From: Methanobrevibacter sp.
GTDB taxonomy: Archaea > Methanobacteriota > Methanobacteria > Methanobacteriales > Methanobacteriaceae
Direction of reading: 5' to 3'
DNA: 40,292 bases
NCBI GenBank assembly: GCA_017434525.1
Contig: JAFRFD010000132.1
Span: forward strand, 1-40,292
Each line of letters opens with the position of its first letter. Position 1 is the first letter of the stretch. The position numbers and the translations under genes are program-made. This document shows positions 17,063 through 24,817 of the stretch, in pieces. The notes under the pieces are model-generated. The model ran no database searches and had not been told where the DNA came from. It saw only the letters and a program-made list of their open reading frames with translations.

Positions 17063-17767
17063 ATGAACAAATATGTAGAATTTGTTTCAGATGAAGATTT
17101 TTTAGAATGTGTTAAACATGTAATTGATTTTTACTTATCTGATGAATATCAAGAAGAACCCCTGACAGTTTTAAAAGAAAGTAAAAATGATATTGATGCT
17201 ATAAAAACAATATTTGATATTACAGTTAAACAAATTGGTTTCGACGGATGGGCAAATAAAGAAATGGAAAGACAACAAGATAAGACCATTAACAATAAAA
17301 TTGGTGAATTCCACCAAGAACTTTTAGGTAAAGTTGATGGATGGGTTGATTTGGGTATTGGTGATGAAACAGAAATTGATCTTAAAAAAGAAGATAATAC
17401 TGTTTTTATCGAATTAAAAAATAAGCACAATACTATGAATTCATCATCAACAAAAACCTGTCGTGAAAAACTGGAAAATGTAATTGAACAATACCCTGAT
17501 GCAACTGCATATTGGGCATACATCATTAGTAGAAAATACAGATCTGAAAATCGTGTTTGGAAATATCAAGGAAGAGAAGATGAGAAAATTAGAAGAATTA
17601 GTGGAGATTTATTATATGAAATGATTACTGGTGATTCAAATGCTTTAGAAAAAGTTTATGAAGCAATTCCTAAAGCCATAGTTGATTTATTAGGTGAAGA
17701 TTACAAATTACTACCTTATGATGAAAAGCTGATGAAAGAATTCCAAGAATTCATATATCACAATTAA
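17063..17767 (+). CDS. Type II restriction endonuclease, Eco47II family
   Basis: A 234-residue endonuclease resembling the Eco47II family, whose characterised members cut GGNCC. 'GEFHQELLGKVDGW' (81-94) and the nuclease core 'EIDLKKEDNTVFIELKNKHN' (104-123) give D106...E117-x-K119, a PD-(D/E)xK active site, followed by the family's 'NKHNTMN' motif. It starts with GGTGAG 5 bases before the ATG. It is convergent with the cytosine methyltransferase, overlapping it by 4 bases, which forms a complete type II restriction-modification pair. The recognition site GGNCC is inferred from the family, not seen in the sequence. Confidence 0.82.
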   Translation: MNKYVEFVSDEDFLECVKHVIDFYLSDEYQEEPLTVLKESKNDIDAIKTIFDITVKQIGFDGWANKEMERQQDKTINNKIGEFHQELLGKVDGWVDLGIGDETEIDLKKEDNTVFIELKNKHNTMNSSSTKTCREKLENVIEQYPDATAYWAYIISRKYRSENRVWKYQGREDEKIRRISGDLLYEMITGDSNALEKVYEAIPKAIVDLLGEDYKLLPYDEKLMKEFQEFIYHN

Positions 17768-18765
17768 AATAAGGTTGTTTGACCTTCTTTCCTTTTATTT
17801 TCACCATTTAAAGCTTTAATCACTTCTTTACCCACAGCTTCAGCAACTTTAACAGCAACTGCATTACCAATTTGTTTATATTTAGATGTTAATCCACCTT
17901 CAAATTCCCAATCATCAGGGAATGATTGAATCCTAGCATATTCTCTTATAGTGAATGGCCTTACTTCATCAGGATGACATCTTTCAGTTTGTTTTTGACA
18001 AGGTGATGTAGTTAATGTCAAACAGGGTTCATCCCATGATATTCTTCTTGCCATTCCTCTTTTTCCACCACCTGAATAAAAACTTTTACCCATATATTCT
18101 TTTTGAACATCTTCAGGTAAATCAATCCAACATCCTCCTGGTGGAACAAGTTCTAAAACTTCTTTTTTCTTATCTGAATATTCAGTACCTTCAGATTCAG
18201 GAACATCTTTTAATGCATCTCTAAGAGTAGGTTTACCTTCAATTTTTTTTGGATAATTAAATATTATTCCATCTTTAGTTCCAACAAGAAACATTCTTTT
18301 TCTTTTTTGTGCAACACCATAATCAACAGCATTTAATACTTTATATTGAACATCATACCCCAATTCATTTTCCAATACATTTACTATTGTTTCCATGGTT
18401 CGTCCTTTATCATGTCTGACTAAACCTTCCACATTTTCGATTATGCACATTTTAGGATTAGTTTCTTTAAGACATCTAGCATAATCAAAAAATAAAGTTC
18501 CCCTGGTATCATCAAAACCCAATTTTTTTCCTGCGTAAGAAAATGGCTGACAAGGTAGTCCCGCTACGACTACATCTGGATTATATTGTGTAAAATCAAC
18601 TTCTTTTATATCTGCATGAAGTACATTCCAATCAGGCCTATTTTTATGGAGTGTTGCTACGCAATCTTTATCTATTTCTACAAGTAACTCGTGTTCTAAG
18701 CCTGCTTTTTCAAATCCTAATGCCAATCCACCTGCACCAGCACATAATTCTATAACTTTTATCAT
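17764..18765 (-). CDS. DNA (cytosine-5) methyltransferase
   Basis: About 333 residues with all the core C5-methyltransferase motifs in order: 'ELCAGAGGLALGF' (motif I, SAM binding), 'GLPCQPFSYAG' (motif IV, catalytic C72), 'IIENVEGL' (VI), 'QKRKRMFLVG' (VIII), 'REYARIQSFPDDW' (IX) and 'KQIGNAVAVKVAEAVG' (X). The target-recognition region lies between VIII and IX. It should protect the host against the convergent Eco47II-like endonuclease, probably at GGNCC. The ATG at 18765 is preferred over the GTG 9 bases upstream, because the conserved 'IKVIELCAG' follows it directly. Transcription starts from the short divergent region shared with the AbrB-like gene. Confidence 0.92.
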   Translation of the reverse strand: MIKVIELCAGAGGLALGFEKAGLEHELLVEIDKDCVATLHKNRPDWNVLHADIKEVDFTQYNPDVVVAGLPCQPFSYAGKKLGFDDTRGTLFFDYARCLKETNPKMCIIENVEGLVRHDKGRTMETIVNVLENELGYDVQYKVLNAVDYGVAQKRKRMFLVGTKDGIIFNYPKKIEGKPTLRDALKDVPESEGTEYSDKKKEVLELVPPGGCWIDLPEDVQKEYMGKSFYSGGGKRGMARRISWDEPCLTLTTSPCQKQTERCHPDEVRPFTIREYARIQSFPDDWEFEGGLTSKYKQIGNAVAVKVAEAVGKEVIKALNGENKRKEGQTTLF

Positions 18766-18873
18766 GATTACCACATTCTATGCAAACTATATTTCTGTAT
18801 TAACTAATATTAATATCTACCCAATGATATTTAAATGTTACTTTTTTAACTACTAAAATAAATCAAAAATGTT

Positions 18874-18884
18874 ATTTAATATAA
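18874..18884 (+). promoter_or_regulatory. TATA-like element of the AbrB-DUF3800 operon
   Basis: ATTTAATATAA is centred about 24 bases before the ATG at 18902. No ribosome site precedes that ATG, consistent with a leaderless transcript and with the start at 18902 rather than the in-frame ATGs at 18869 and 18884. Confidence 0.45.
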
Positions 18885-18901
18885 TGGCCACAATATTAAT
18901 T

Positions 18902-19069
18902 ATGAAAATTAATGAAGAAACAAAAGTTAGAAACCAAGGAGAAATATCCCTAATCACAACAATACCTAAAACCTATGTTAAAGCATTGAACATAGAATCT
19001 GGAGACACATTAGAGTGGGTACTTGATACTGAAACAGAAACATTGGAATTGAAAATAGTTAAAAGGTGA
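18902..19069 (+). CDS. AbrB/SpoVT-type small DNA-binding protein (putative antitoxin)
   Basis: A 55-residue swapped-hairpin protein: 'TKVRNQGEISLITTIPKTYVKALNIESGDTLEWVLD' has the AbrB pattern of a first strand with Gly, a Pro-Lys helix start and the 'L.IE.GD.LEW' strand. Proteins of this type bind DNA as dimers and often serve as antitoxins that repress their own operon. The ATG at 18902 fits the TATA box and the domain edge; the longer upstream reading adds a hydrophobic stretch foreign to the family. Its TGA stop overlaps the GTG start of the DUF3800 gene (GTGA), so the two are translationally coupled. Confidence 0.7.
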   Translation: MKINEETKVRNQGEISLITTIPKTYVKALNIESGDTLEWVLDTETETLELKIVKR

Positions 19070-19947
19070 TTGAGATAACCGATTATTTTGCATTCACTGA
19101 TGAATCAAATCATTCTGATGGAGATTACAGATCAATTGCTTTAGTTGAAGTGCATGAAGATATTATATGGAGTTTGCAGTCAAAATTTACTTCAATTTTA
19201 AAAGAGCATAATGTGAAAAAAATTAAATCATTCAAATGGATGAAAATTCAAAATAAAGATAAATTTAATGCATTAAAAGATATATTGGAATGTATTTTTC
19301 CATTACTGGAAGACGGACAGATGAATATAGAAGTTATCATTTGGAATATCTATGATTCGAAACATAACATTCCTGGAAGAGATGATACTAAAAATCTTTC
19401 TTATATGTATGATAAATTAATTAAAGATTTTGCAGAAAGAAATCTTGATGATAACGATCAATTATATATTTTTTCTGATCAAATTGATTCAATAAATTGG
19501 GAAGAATTAGAAGAAATAATTTTTAACCAAAATATTCAAATTGAAACATATATCGAATCTTTTGATATTATAATTGGTTCTAAAAAAGTTCATATTCAAG
19601 AATCATCAACTAAAGATGATCCATTAATACAGATTGCAGATATATTTGCAGGATTAGCTAAATCTTCGTTTTTGGATTATGACAAATATGAACTATGGTT
19701 AACTCCAGGTCAACAAACATTATTTGGATCACCAGAAAAACTATCAAATAGAGAAAAATATAGATTTCCAATTTATAAATTAATTTACGATTGGGGGAAA
19801 TCTAATGGTTATGGAATATCATTAAACTCAACAAGAGGTTTTGTAACGCACAACTTTAAATCACCATTAAATTTTTGGTTTTATAGACCCCAACATAAAA
19901 ATGACAAAGCACCAATTAAAGAAAAGTTAAAAGACAAATATGATTAA
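19066..19947 (+). CDS. DUF3800 domain protein
   Basis: A 293-residue protein of the DUF3800 family, predicted to have an RNase H-like fold. The N-terminal 'YFAFTDESNHSDGDY' carries the conserved Asp-Glu pair, and 'DPLIQIADIFAGL' (about 186-198) carries the conserved Gln-Ile-Ala-Asp signature. The family is of unknown activity, though a nuclease role is often suggested and members occur in defence-rich regions. The GTG start overlaps the stop of the AbrB-like gene and is the only start that keeps the N-terminal motif. The stop abuts exactly the stop of the convergent winged-helix gene. A toxin role with the AbrB-like protein as antitoxin is inference. Confidence 0.8.
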   Translation: MIEITDYFAFTDESNHSDGDYRSIALVEVHEDIIWSLQSKFTSILKEHNVKKIKSFKWMKIQNKDKFNALKDILECIFPLLEDGQMNIEVIIWNIYDSKHNIPGRDDTKNLSYMYDKLIKDFAERNLDDNDQLYIFSDQIDSINWEELEEIIFNQNIQIETYIESFDIIIGSKKVHIQESSTKDDPLIQIADIFAGLAKSSFLDYDKYELWLTPGQQTLFGSPEKLSNREKYRFPIYKLIYDWGKSNGYGISLNSTRGFVTHNFKSPLNFWFYRPQHKNDKAPIKEKLKDKYD

Positions 19948-20154
19948 CTACTCTAAATATTCAACTATCTCATCACCAAGACTAGTGAGGCGATAAATTC
20001 TGCCCTTGCGCATTTCAGGATTAATGCATTCGGCAACACCAGTTTCCTTTAACTCTTTAAGCACTTTGGAGATGTGGTTTGTTCTGATTCCAGCATCATT
20101 TGCAATTTGTGTTGGTGTCTTTACATCATCTTTTAATGCTTTTACAGTTTTCAC
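19948..20154 (-). CDS. Winged-helix regulator, N-terminus probably damaged or mis-started
   Basis: The clear winged-helix core 'TPTQIANDAGIRTNHISKVLKELKETG...RKGRIYRLTSLGDEIVEYL' is paralogous to the regulator at 29012-29287, which shares 'RTNHIS', 'RKGRLYSLT' and the C-terminal helix. The only usual start is a GTG at 20154, giving 68 residues. However, the same frame stays open upstream and reads 'CDTIDDETLKKYAYVNIS' (20217-20164), which aligns with the beginning of the paralogue ('MCNDEEFLEKVAFVLAS'). No ATG, GTG or TTG is in frame there: GGT stands where ATG is expected. Either a mutation or sequencing error removed the start, or a shortened protein is made. It probably regulates nearby surface genes. 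Confidence 0.6.
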   Translation of the reverse strand: MKTVKALKDDVKTPTQIANDAGIRTNHISKVLKELKETGVAECINPEMRKGRIYRLTSLGDEIVEYLE

Positions 20155-20290
20155 ACGGTAAGTGCTGATATTTACATAAGCGTATTTTTTTAGTGTTTCG
20201 TCATCGATAGTATCACAACCCTTCCTTATTGAATAACTCGGTTTAAATATTTAAGTTTATCTATACGTGGAATGCAGTAATTTATGATTT

Positions 20291-20368
20291 ATGCAAGTAG
20301 TACGTAAATGGAGAAGGAAAAGATCCGTTAAACTAATGCCTGAAGAACAAAAGCATGAAATAAAATAG
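20291..20368 (+). other. Tiny basic reading frame, possible gene remnant
   Basis: A 25-codon frame starts at an ATG and reads 'RKWRRKRSVKLMPEEQKHEIK' after four residues; its strongly basic start and acidic-polar end are not typical of noise in this AT-rich DNA. It may be the tail of a lost transposase or regulator. No ribosome site is seen. The rest of the 20223-20470 gap shows only a TATA-like TTAAATATTTAA near 20244 that could serve the winged-helix gene. Confidence 0.25.
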
Positions 20369-20470
20369 GCATTCACATAGAATTATTATATGTAAAAATT
20401 TAATAAAAAAAGAATAGAAGTAACTGCCGAAACAATTACTTTATTTGAAAATAATTTTTTATCCAAATTA

Positions 20471-21070
20471 TCATTTAGATTTATCAATATATTTACTGCT
20501 TGGTTCCGCATCAGGGTAATTAACAGCATTAGGATTATTAGAATAATATTTCTGACTTGGACCTAAATTTGCTAAAATGTTTCCATTATCATCAACAGTA
20601 TAATAATATCCATCTTCACCCATAATAGTGTGGGTGCTACTACTTGTTCCACTTTTCTCAACAGGTTCGGCTTCAACAACTTCTTCTTTAATTGTTAATT
20701 TCTGTGTTGCATTGCTTGCTTTGAAATTATCATTTCCCTCATAAGAAACGTTAACAATGTATTCTCCCTCATTCAAATCCAAATCCATATTGGCTTTACC
20801 TTTAGAATTGGTTTTCACAACATCATCAACAACTACATTGCCGTTGCTATCCTCTATTTTAATATTAACAATTTCTTTTGATATTGGAGTTTTATTCAAA
20901 TCTGTTAATTTTATTGATAATTCTCCACCTTCATTTTGTTCATCATCACTTGTAATTATAAGTCTAGTTGGTTCTTTAGCATTTATTGGATTTAATAGTA
21001 CAAATCCAATGGCCGCTGCAAGAACAACAATTATTACAAGCAAGATAATGATTATATTCTTGTTTTCCAT
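20471..21070 (-). CDS. Membrane-anchored single Ig-like domain protein (paralogue A)
   Basis: About 199 residues. An uncleaved N-terminal anchor ('NIIIILLVIIVVLAAAIGFVLL') is followed by one Ig-like domain (about 35-130) with 'GGELSIKLTDLNKTPISKEIVNI', 'NSKGKANMDLDLNEGEY' and 'VSYEGNDNF', then a Ser/Thr-rich linker and a short Tyr/Asn-rich C-terminus ('EDGYYYTVDDNGNI'). The Ig region is like a single repeat of the large adhesins next door. The ATG at 21070 has GAGGT 6 bases before it and matches the start of the paralogue at 24199. It lies 50 bases after the 21120-23327 adhesin, beyond a terminator-like hairpin. Probably an extracellular accessory to the adhesins. Confidence 0.75.
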   Translation of the reverse strand: MENKNIIIILLVIIVVLAAAIGFVLLNPINAKEPTRLIITSDDEQNEGGELSIKLTDLNKTPISKEIVNIKIEDSNGNVVVDDVVKTNSKGKANMDLDLNEGEYIVNVSYEGNDNFKASNATQKLTIKEEVVEAEPVEKSGTSSSTHTIMGEDGYYYTVDDNGNILANLGPSQKYYSNNPNAVNYPDAEPSSKYIDKSK

Positions 21071-21090
21071 AACACTACCTCTCAAAAAGA

Positions 21091-21123
21091 AAAAAAAGTT
21101 AGTAGAGTGCAGTTTGCACCTAC
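21091..21123 (-). terminator. Hairpin plus T tract after the 21120-23327 adhesin
   Basis: On the minus strand GTA-G-GTGCA / AAC / TGCAC-T-CTAC forms a stem of 5 plus 3-4 base pairs, followed closely by TTTTTTTT (plus-strand A run 21091-21097). The stem contains the adhesin stop codon. Downstream expression of the 20471-21070 gene must either read through this or use a promoter in only 50 bases. Confidence 0.55.
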
Positions 21124-23327
21124 TTAACAGTTAATTTTACTTTTATGGCTAACGCATTATAGTATGAATTACCACCATACATTATTTTTGCCTTATACTT
21201 GCCCTTATTGGTTAGTTTGGTGAGTTTAAAGGTTGCATAACCTTTTTTGTTGGTTTGGGCAGAGTATAATTTTCCGTTGACTTTAATGTATACCTTGGTG
21301 TATTTCATTTTTATATTTTGGTTGGTCAGCAGTCTTATTGTGTACTGTTTTTTCTTGTCTGACCTTTTGAATTTCTGTGCTTTGGCAATTATTTTTGGAG
21401 TTGCCTTATACACTTTAACAGAGCCTGTAGTGGTTGACTTTTCATATTTGGCGTTTCCGTCAAATGTTATTGTTGCAGTGTATTTTTTGACAGGAGCCAA
21501 GCCGTTAGTTGAAAATTGGACTTCACCATATTTATTTGTAGTTTGAGTATCAGTTTTACCATTTGAAAACGTAACTGTTACTTTAACATCTTTTATTGGA
21601 TTTCCATCACTGTCTTTTAAAGTTGCAAAAATGTATTTACCACCATTATAAACAGTAGTAACTCCAGAAGCAGTTATGTCATTAGATACCAATATAGTAG
21701 GAATTTTATTAATATTTAATTTTGAAACAATGTTTGATTTAATATAATCTATTGAACCCATAAAATTAATATTTAAATCATAACTTCCTGATTGTAACCC
21801 ATTTGTCTGAACATATACTTGACCATAATTGTTAGTATTTAAAACAAAATTTGATTGACCAAGAGTTATTAATATTGGTAAGCCTAACAATGGTTTTTTA
21901 TTATTATTAAGTAAAGTTATTATTAAACTTTCATTTGAGTCGAATAAAATATTAGTATTAGAAATAGAAAGAGTAGTTGCATTTTTTTCTCCTTTACCAA
22001 ATTCTAATATAATATAATTTATTGTATTTGCATCAAATGAATTTTTATTTAATATTGCATTAGGTAGATATGAAGAATCATATTTTCTAATAATCTGGTC
22101 ATAATACTCATTAATATAAAAATAATAAAAACTAGTTTTAATATTTCTATCAACACTATTTTTTAAGTAATTAATATAATAAGTATCATTTAAGAATAAT
22201 AAATGCTCTACATGAACAGTATCTACTACATTTGGTTTAACAGAAATATTTTTTAATGTGTTTCCCCACCAATTATAATTAGCATCTACTGCAGTATTCC
22301 ATGGAACAATGAAATATTCACCAACATCTTCAGTATTTAATAATATAGAATCTTTAATTGCACATGATTTAGATTTAACTAAAATCACTGCTTTATATTC
22401 ATCACTTTTAATAATGGAATTATTAACAAAAATACATCCCACAATCCTACAATTAGCACCATATATTCCTTGTGAAGATTGTCTATAAAAAGGATCGTTT
22501 AAATATATTGCATTTCCAACATTATTAGTAAATATACAATTTTTAATAATCATTTTATCTGCATAATTGAATATCACACCATTAATACGACGATTCTTAT
22601 CAAAAATACAATCAGATATGCTACAACCTTCTATCCCATATACTGTTTTAACACAATGCATATCTTTGTTATTCCTAAAATAACAATTATTTACTTGAAT
22701 ATTAGATTTTGATAGATATATTGCGCAATCTCCATAATTATCTGTGAAGTTTGAATTAGTTATTAAACCATTTTCCCCATTCCAATTAATAAAATATTGA
22801 TAAACATAATTACCAGAGTGATCATTCCAGTCCCCATGAATATTATTATTTAAAAAAGTACAATTATCTATTACTCCATTTGCTCCCTTCCAAACTATTA
22901 AGCTAGAACCTTTCACAATATTTGAAAAAACAATATTTTTTAGAATAACATCACTTGAAGAAACAGTAATTGATGAATTTAACATATGTCCTAAACCATC
23001 AATTGTTATAGGTTTGGTAATTGACAAACCACGGTCTCCTAGGTTATAATTTTTTTCTAAAGTTAAATCGCCTCCTGAAGGAGTATTATCTATTTTATCC
23101 TTTAATTCCGAATAATCACTAGATAAAATAGTATCTTCTCCATTTCCTAAAATATCATCCTGTTCTTCAGACATCCTCAAATTATCATTAGAATGACTTT
23201 CAACAACCAATTCATTATCAGTACCATTAATTGCAATAGTATCTGCATTATTAGTAGCACTTACTGCCGAAACAGCAAGTAAGCAAGTAAGAATGATTGT
23301 TAGTATCATTATCTTTTTATATCGCAT
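21120..23327 (-). CDS. Secreted adhesin-like protein with beta-helix and Ig-like repeats
   Basis: About 735 residues. The signal peptide 'RYKKIMILTIILTCLLAVSAVSA' is followed by a beta-helix region (about 85-370) with many 'NCYF', 'NNGA'- and 'NYNWWGNTL'-type turns, as in the 6-6311 adhesin. Ig-like domains follow (about 470-735), with 'LKDSDGNPIKDVKVTVTF' and 'ATITFDGNAKY', then a Lys/Tyr-rich C-terminal domain like those of other methanogen adhesins. The ATG at 23327 has GGAGG 6 bases before it and begins the signal peptide, so the 25 residues upstream are not used. A TATATAT tract near 23355-23372 is a likely promoter. Cell-surface attachment is inferred. Confidence 0.82.
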   Translation of the reverse strand: MRYKKIMILTIILTCLLAVSAVSATNNADTIAINGTDNELVVESHSNDNLRMSEEQDDILGNGEDTILSSDYSELKDKIDNTPSGGDLTLEKNYNLGDRGLSITKPITIDGLGHMLNSSITVSSSDVILKNIVFSNIVKGSSLIVWKGANGVIDNCTFLNNNIHGDWNDHSGNYVYQYFINWNGENGLITNSNFTDNYGDCAIYLSKSNIQVNNCYFRNNKDMHCVKTVYGIEGCSISDCIFDKNRRINGVIFNYADKMIIKNCIFTNNVGNAIYLNDPFYRQSSQGIYGANCRIVGCIFVNNSIIKSDEYKAVILVKSKSCAIKDSILLNTEDVGEYFIVPWNTAVDANYNWWGNTLKNISVKPNVVDTVHVEHLLFLNDTYYINYLKNSVDRNIKTSFYYFYINEYYDQIIRKYDSSYLPNAILNKNSFDANTINYIILEFGKGEKNATTLSISNTNILFDSNESLIITLLNNNKKPLLGLPILITLGQSNFVLNTNNYGQVYVQTNGLQSGSYDLNINFMGSIDYIKSNIVSKLNINKIPTILVSNDITASGVTTVYNGGKYIFATLKDSDGNPIKDVKVTVTFSNGKTDTQTTNKYGEVQFSTNGLAPVKKYTATITFDGNAKYEKSTTTGSVKVYKATPKIIAKAQKFKRSDKKKQYTIRLLTNQNIKMKYTKVYIKVNGKLYSAQTNKKGYATFKLTKLTNKGKYKAKIMYGGNSYYNALAIKVKLTVK

Positions 23328-23547
23328 AATGTTTTCCTCCTTAAAAAAGTTATTAATTGATATATATTTATTCACAACATATGTATTAATATTTATGGTC
23401 ATGTGAAAGTAGCAAAATAATCAATTTTATGATTAATTATATTGATAGATTCACCAACAACTATCAAAATTATTAATCAAACATGAAACTAAACATGATG
23501 GTTTGTAAAAATAGGCATGTTCCAGATGATGAATGTATACGAAAATA

Positions 23548-23582
23548 TAAAAAAATAGCGGCAGATGCGATGTTGCATCTAC
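23548..23582 (-). terminator. Hairpin terminator ending the six-gene surface operon
   Basis: On the minus strand AGATGC / AACATC / GCATCT is a perfect 6-base stem, closely followed by a run of Ts (plus-strand A run 23548-23555). It lies about 15 bases past the stop of the 23597-24199 gene. It is a clear transcription end for the operon that begins at 28905. The rest of 23403-23547 holds no gene and probably contains the adhesin promoter. Confidence 0.65.
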
Positions 23583-23596
23583 TTTAAAAAAATACT

Positions 23597-24199
23597 TTAA
23601 ACCGGTGCCCCCAGTTGAATATTTCCTTGCGAATCACGGCCACCATAAGTATGTATTCCATCACCGGCCATTACATAATAATTTCCGTCAGGAGTTTCGA
23701 GAAGTCCTAATTCCTGTTGTCTTTCAACAATCCTATAAGAACCAATAGTTGGCGAATAGCTTGAATACAAACTCATGTCAACACTATTTTCTGTACTGGA
23801 TTCTTTGGTTTCTTCTTTTATTGTTAATTTTTGTATTGTGTTGTTTCCAGCGTATTTTTCATTTCCACCAAAAGCAACAGTAACATTATATTTTCCTTTT
23901 TTCAAATCCAAATCCAGATTTGCTTTGCCTTTGGAGTTGGTTTTAACTGTTTCATTGACTACCACTTTGCCTTTGGAATTGGTTATTGTGATGTTAACTG
24001 TTTCTTTGGATATTGCAGTTTTATTTAAATCCGTTAGTTGAATTGATAGTTTTCCACCTTCATTTTGTGTCTTGTCACTGGTTATTTTTATTTCTGTTGG
24101 TTCTTTTGCATTTATTGATTGTGTGTACAATACTCCTAGAATAGATGCCAGAACAACAATTATTGCAATTAATATTATGATTATTTTTTTGTTTTCCAT
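23597..24199 (-). CDS. Membrane-anchored single Ig-like domain protein (paralogue B)
   Basis: A 200-residue close paralogue of the 20471-21070 protein over its first 130 residues: same 'MENK' start, Ile/Val-rich anchor, 'INAKEPT' and an Ig-like domain with 'GGKLSIQLTDLNKTAISKETVNI', 'NSKGKANLDLDLKKGKY' and 'IQKLTIKEE'. The C-terminal 65 residues are unrelated and end in 'LLETPDGNYYVMAGDGIHTY', a compact extracellular tail. GAGGTG lies just before the ATG. It is the last gene of the operon, starting 9 bases after the 24209-24814 stop and followed by a terminator. Confidence 0.78.
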   Translation of the reverse strand: MENKKIIIILIAIIVVLASILGVLYTQSINAKEPTEIKITSDKTQNEGGKLSIQLTDLNKTAISKETVNITITNSKGKVVVNETVKTNSKGKANLDLDLKKGKYNVTVAFGGNEKYAGNNTIQKLTIKEETKESSTENSVDMSLYSSYSPTIGSYRIVERQQELGLLETPDGNYYVMAGDGIHTYGGRDSQGNIQLGAPV

Positions 24200-24208
24200 T
24201 ATTTCACC

Positions 24209-24814
24209 TCATCTATGATAGGTTCCTGTATTTGGGTCAATTGCAGTATAACCTCCTACATCCTCTCCATCTATAATCAATGGAATATAATGCCAGTCAT
24301 TAGCAATTGCAAATTCACGAGTTTTTCCATAATGATCCACTTCAGGCCCATATTCAGGATATATTCCACCATTAGGGGCGTACTTGCTGGAATGTGTTGT
24401 GGTTGATGTTTGTTCTTCACTAACTAATTCAGTAGTTGCTTTTTCAACTTCAATACTGTCTGAAAGAGAACAAGCAGAGTATTTGCCTTCACCATTGAAA
24501 GTGCATTCAACAGAGTATTTTCCGGCTTCTTCAACTTTCAATTTAGCTTTACCTTTAGAATCAGTAGTGATATCTTCGTCAATTGTCACACCATCTTCAT
24601 CAGTGAGTTTAACATTGATTGTTGCATTAGATAATCCAATTGCTTCTTTATCTGTCAATACAACAACTAATGAATCACCCACATCTATTGTATCATCAGG
24701 AATCAGCAATCTAGATTCCTCTTTAAGCATTGGAATTGAAAGCATTGCAACACAAACAATAAGAATAGCAATTACTATGCATAAAATAGCAATAATTGTT
24801 TTTTGATTACTCAT
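24209..24814 (-). CDS. Membrane-anchored single Ig-like domain protein (paralogue C, divergent)
   Basis: A 201-residue protein with the same plan as its neighbour: an N-terminal anchor ('TIIAILCIVIAILIVCVAML'), one Ig-like domain (about 35-125; 'LSNATINVKLTDEDG', 'DSKGKAKLKVEEAGKY') and a different tail with 'YAPNGGIYPEYGPEVDHYG' and 'AIDPNTGTYH'. Sequence identity to paralogues A and B looks low outside the Ig core. It begins 3 bases after the stop of the upstream adhesin with GGGTG as ribosome site, so expression is coupled to it. Confidence 0.75.
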   Translation of the reverse strand: MSNQKTIIAILCIVIAILIVCVAMLSIPMLKEESRLLIPDDTIDVGDSLVVVLTDKEAIGLSNATINVKLTDEDGVTIDEDITTDSKGKAKLKVEEAGKYSVECTFNGEGKYSACSLSDSIEVEKATTELVSEEQTSTTTHSSKYAPNGGIYPEYGPEVDHYGKTREFAIANDWHYIPLIIDGEDVGGYTAIDPNTGTYHR

Positions 24815-24817
24815 ATT

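Noticed and set aside
17063..18765. Genome-wide avoidance of GGNCC as proof of the restriction specificity
   Set aside because: GGNCC sites are present, for example at 1711, 8595 and 12851, so no avoidance can be claimed from this window; methylation would protect them anyway.
23328..23402. N-terminal extension of the 21120-23327 adhesin
   Set aside because: The extra 25 residues precede a strong GGAGG site and a complete signal peptide starting at 23327.
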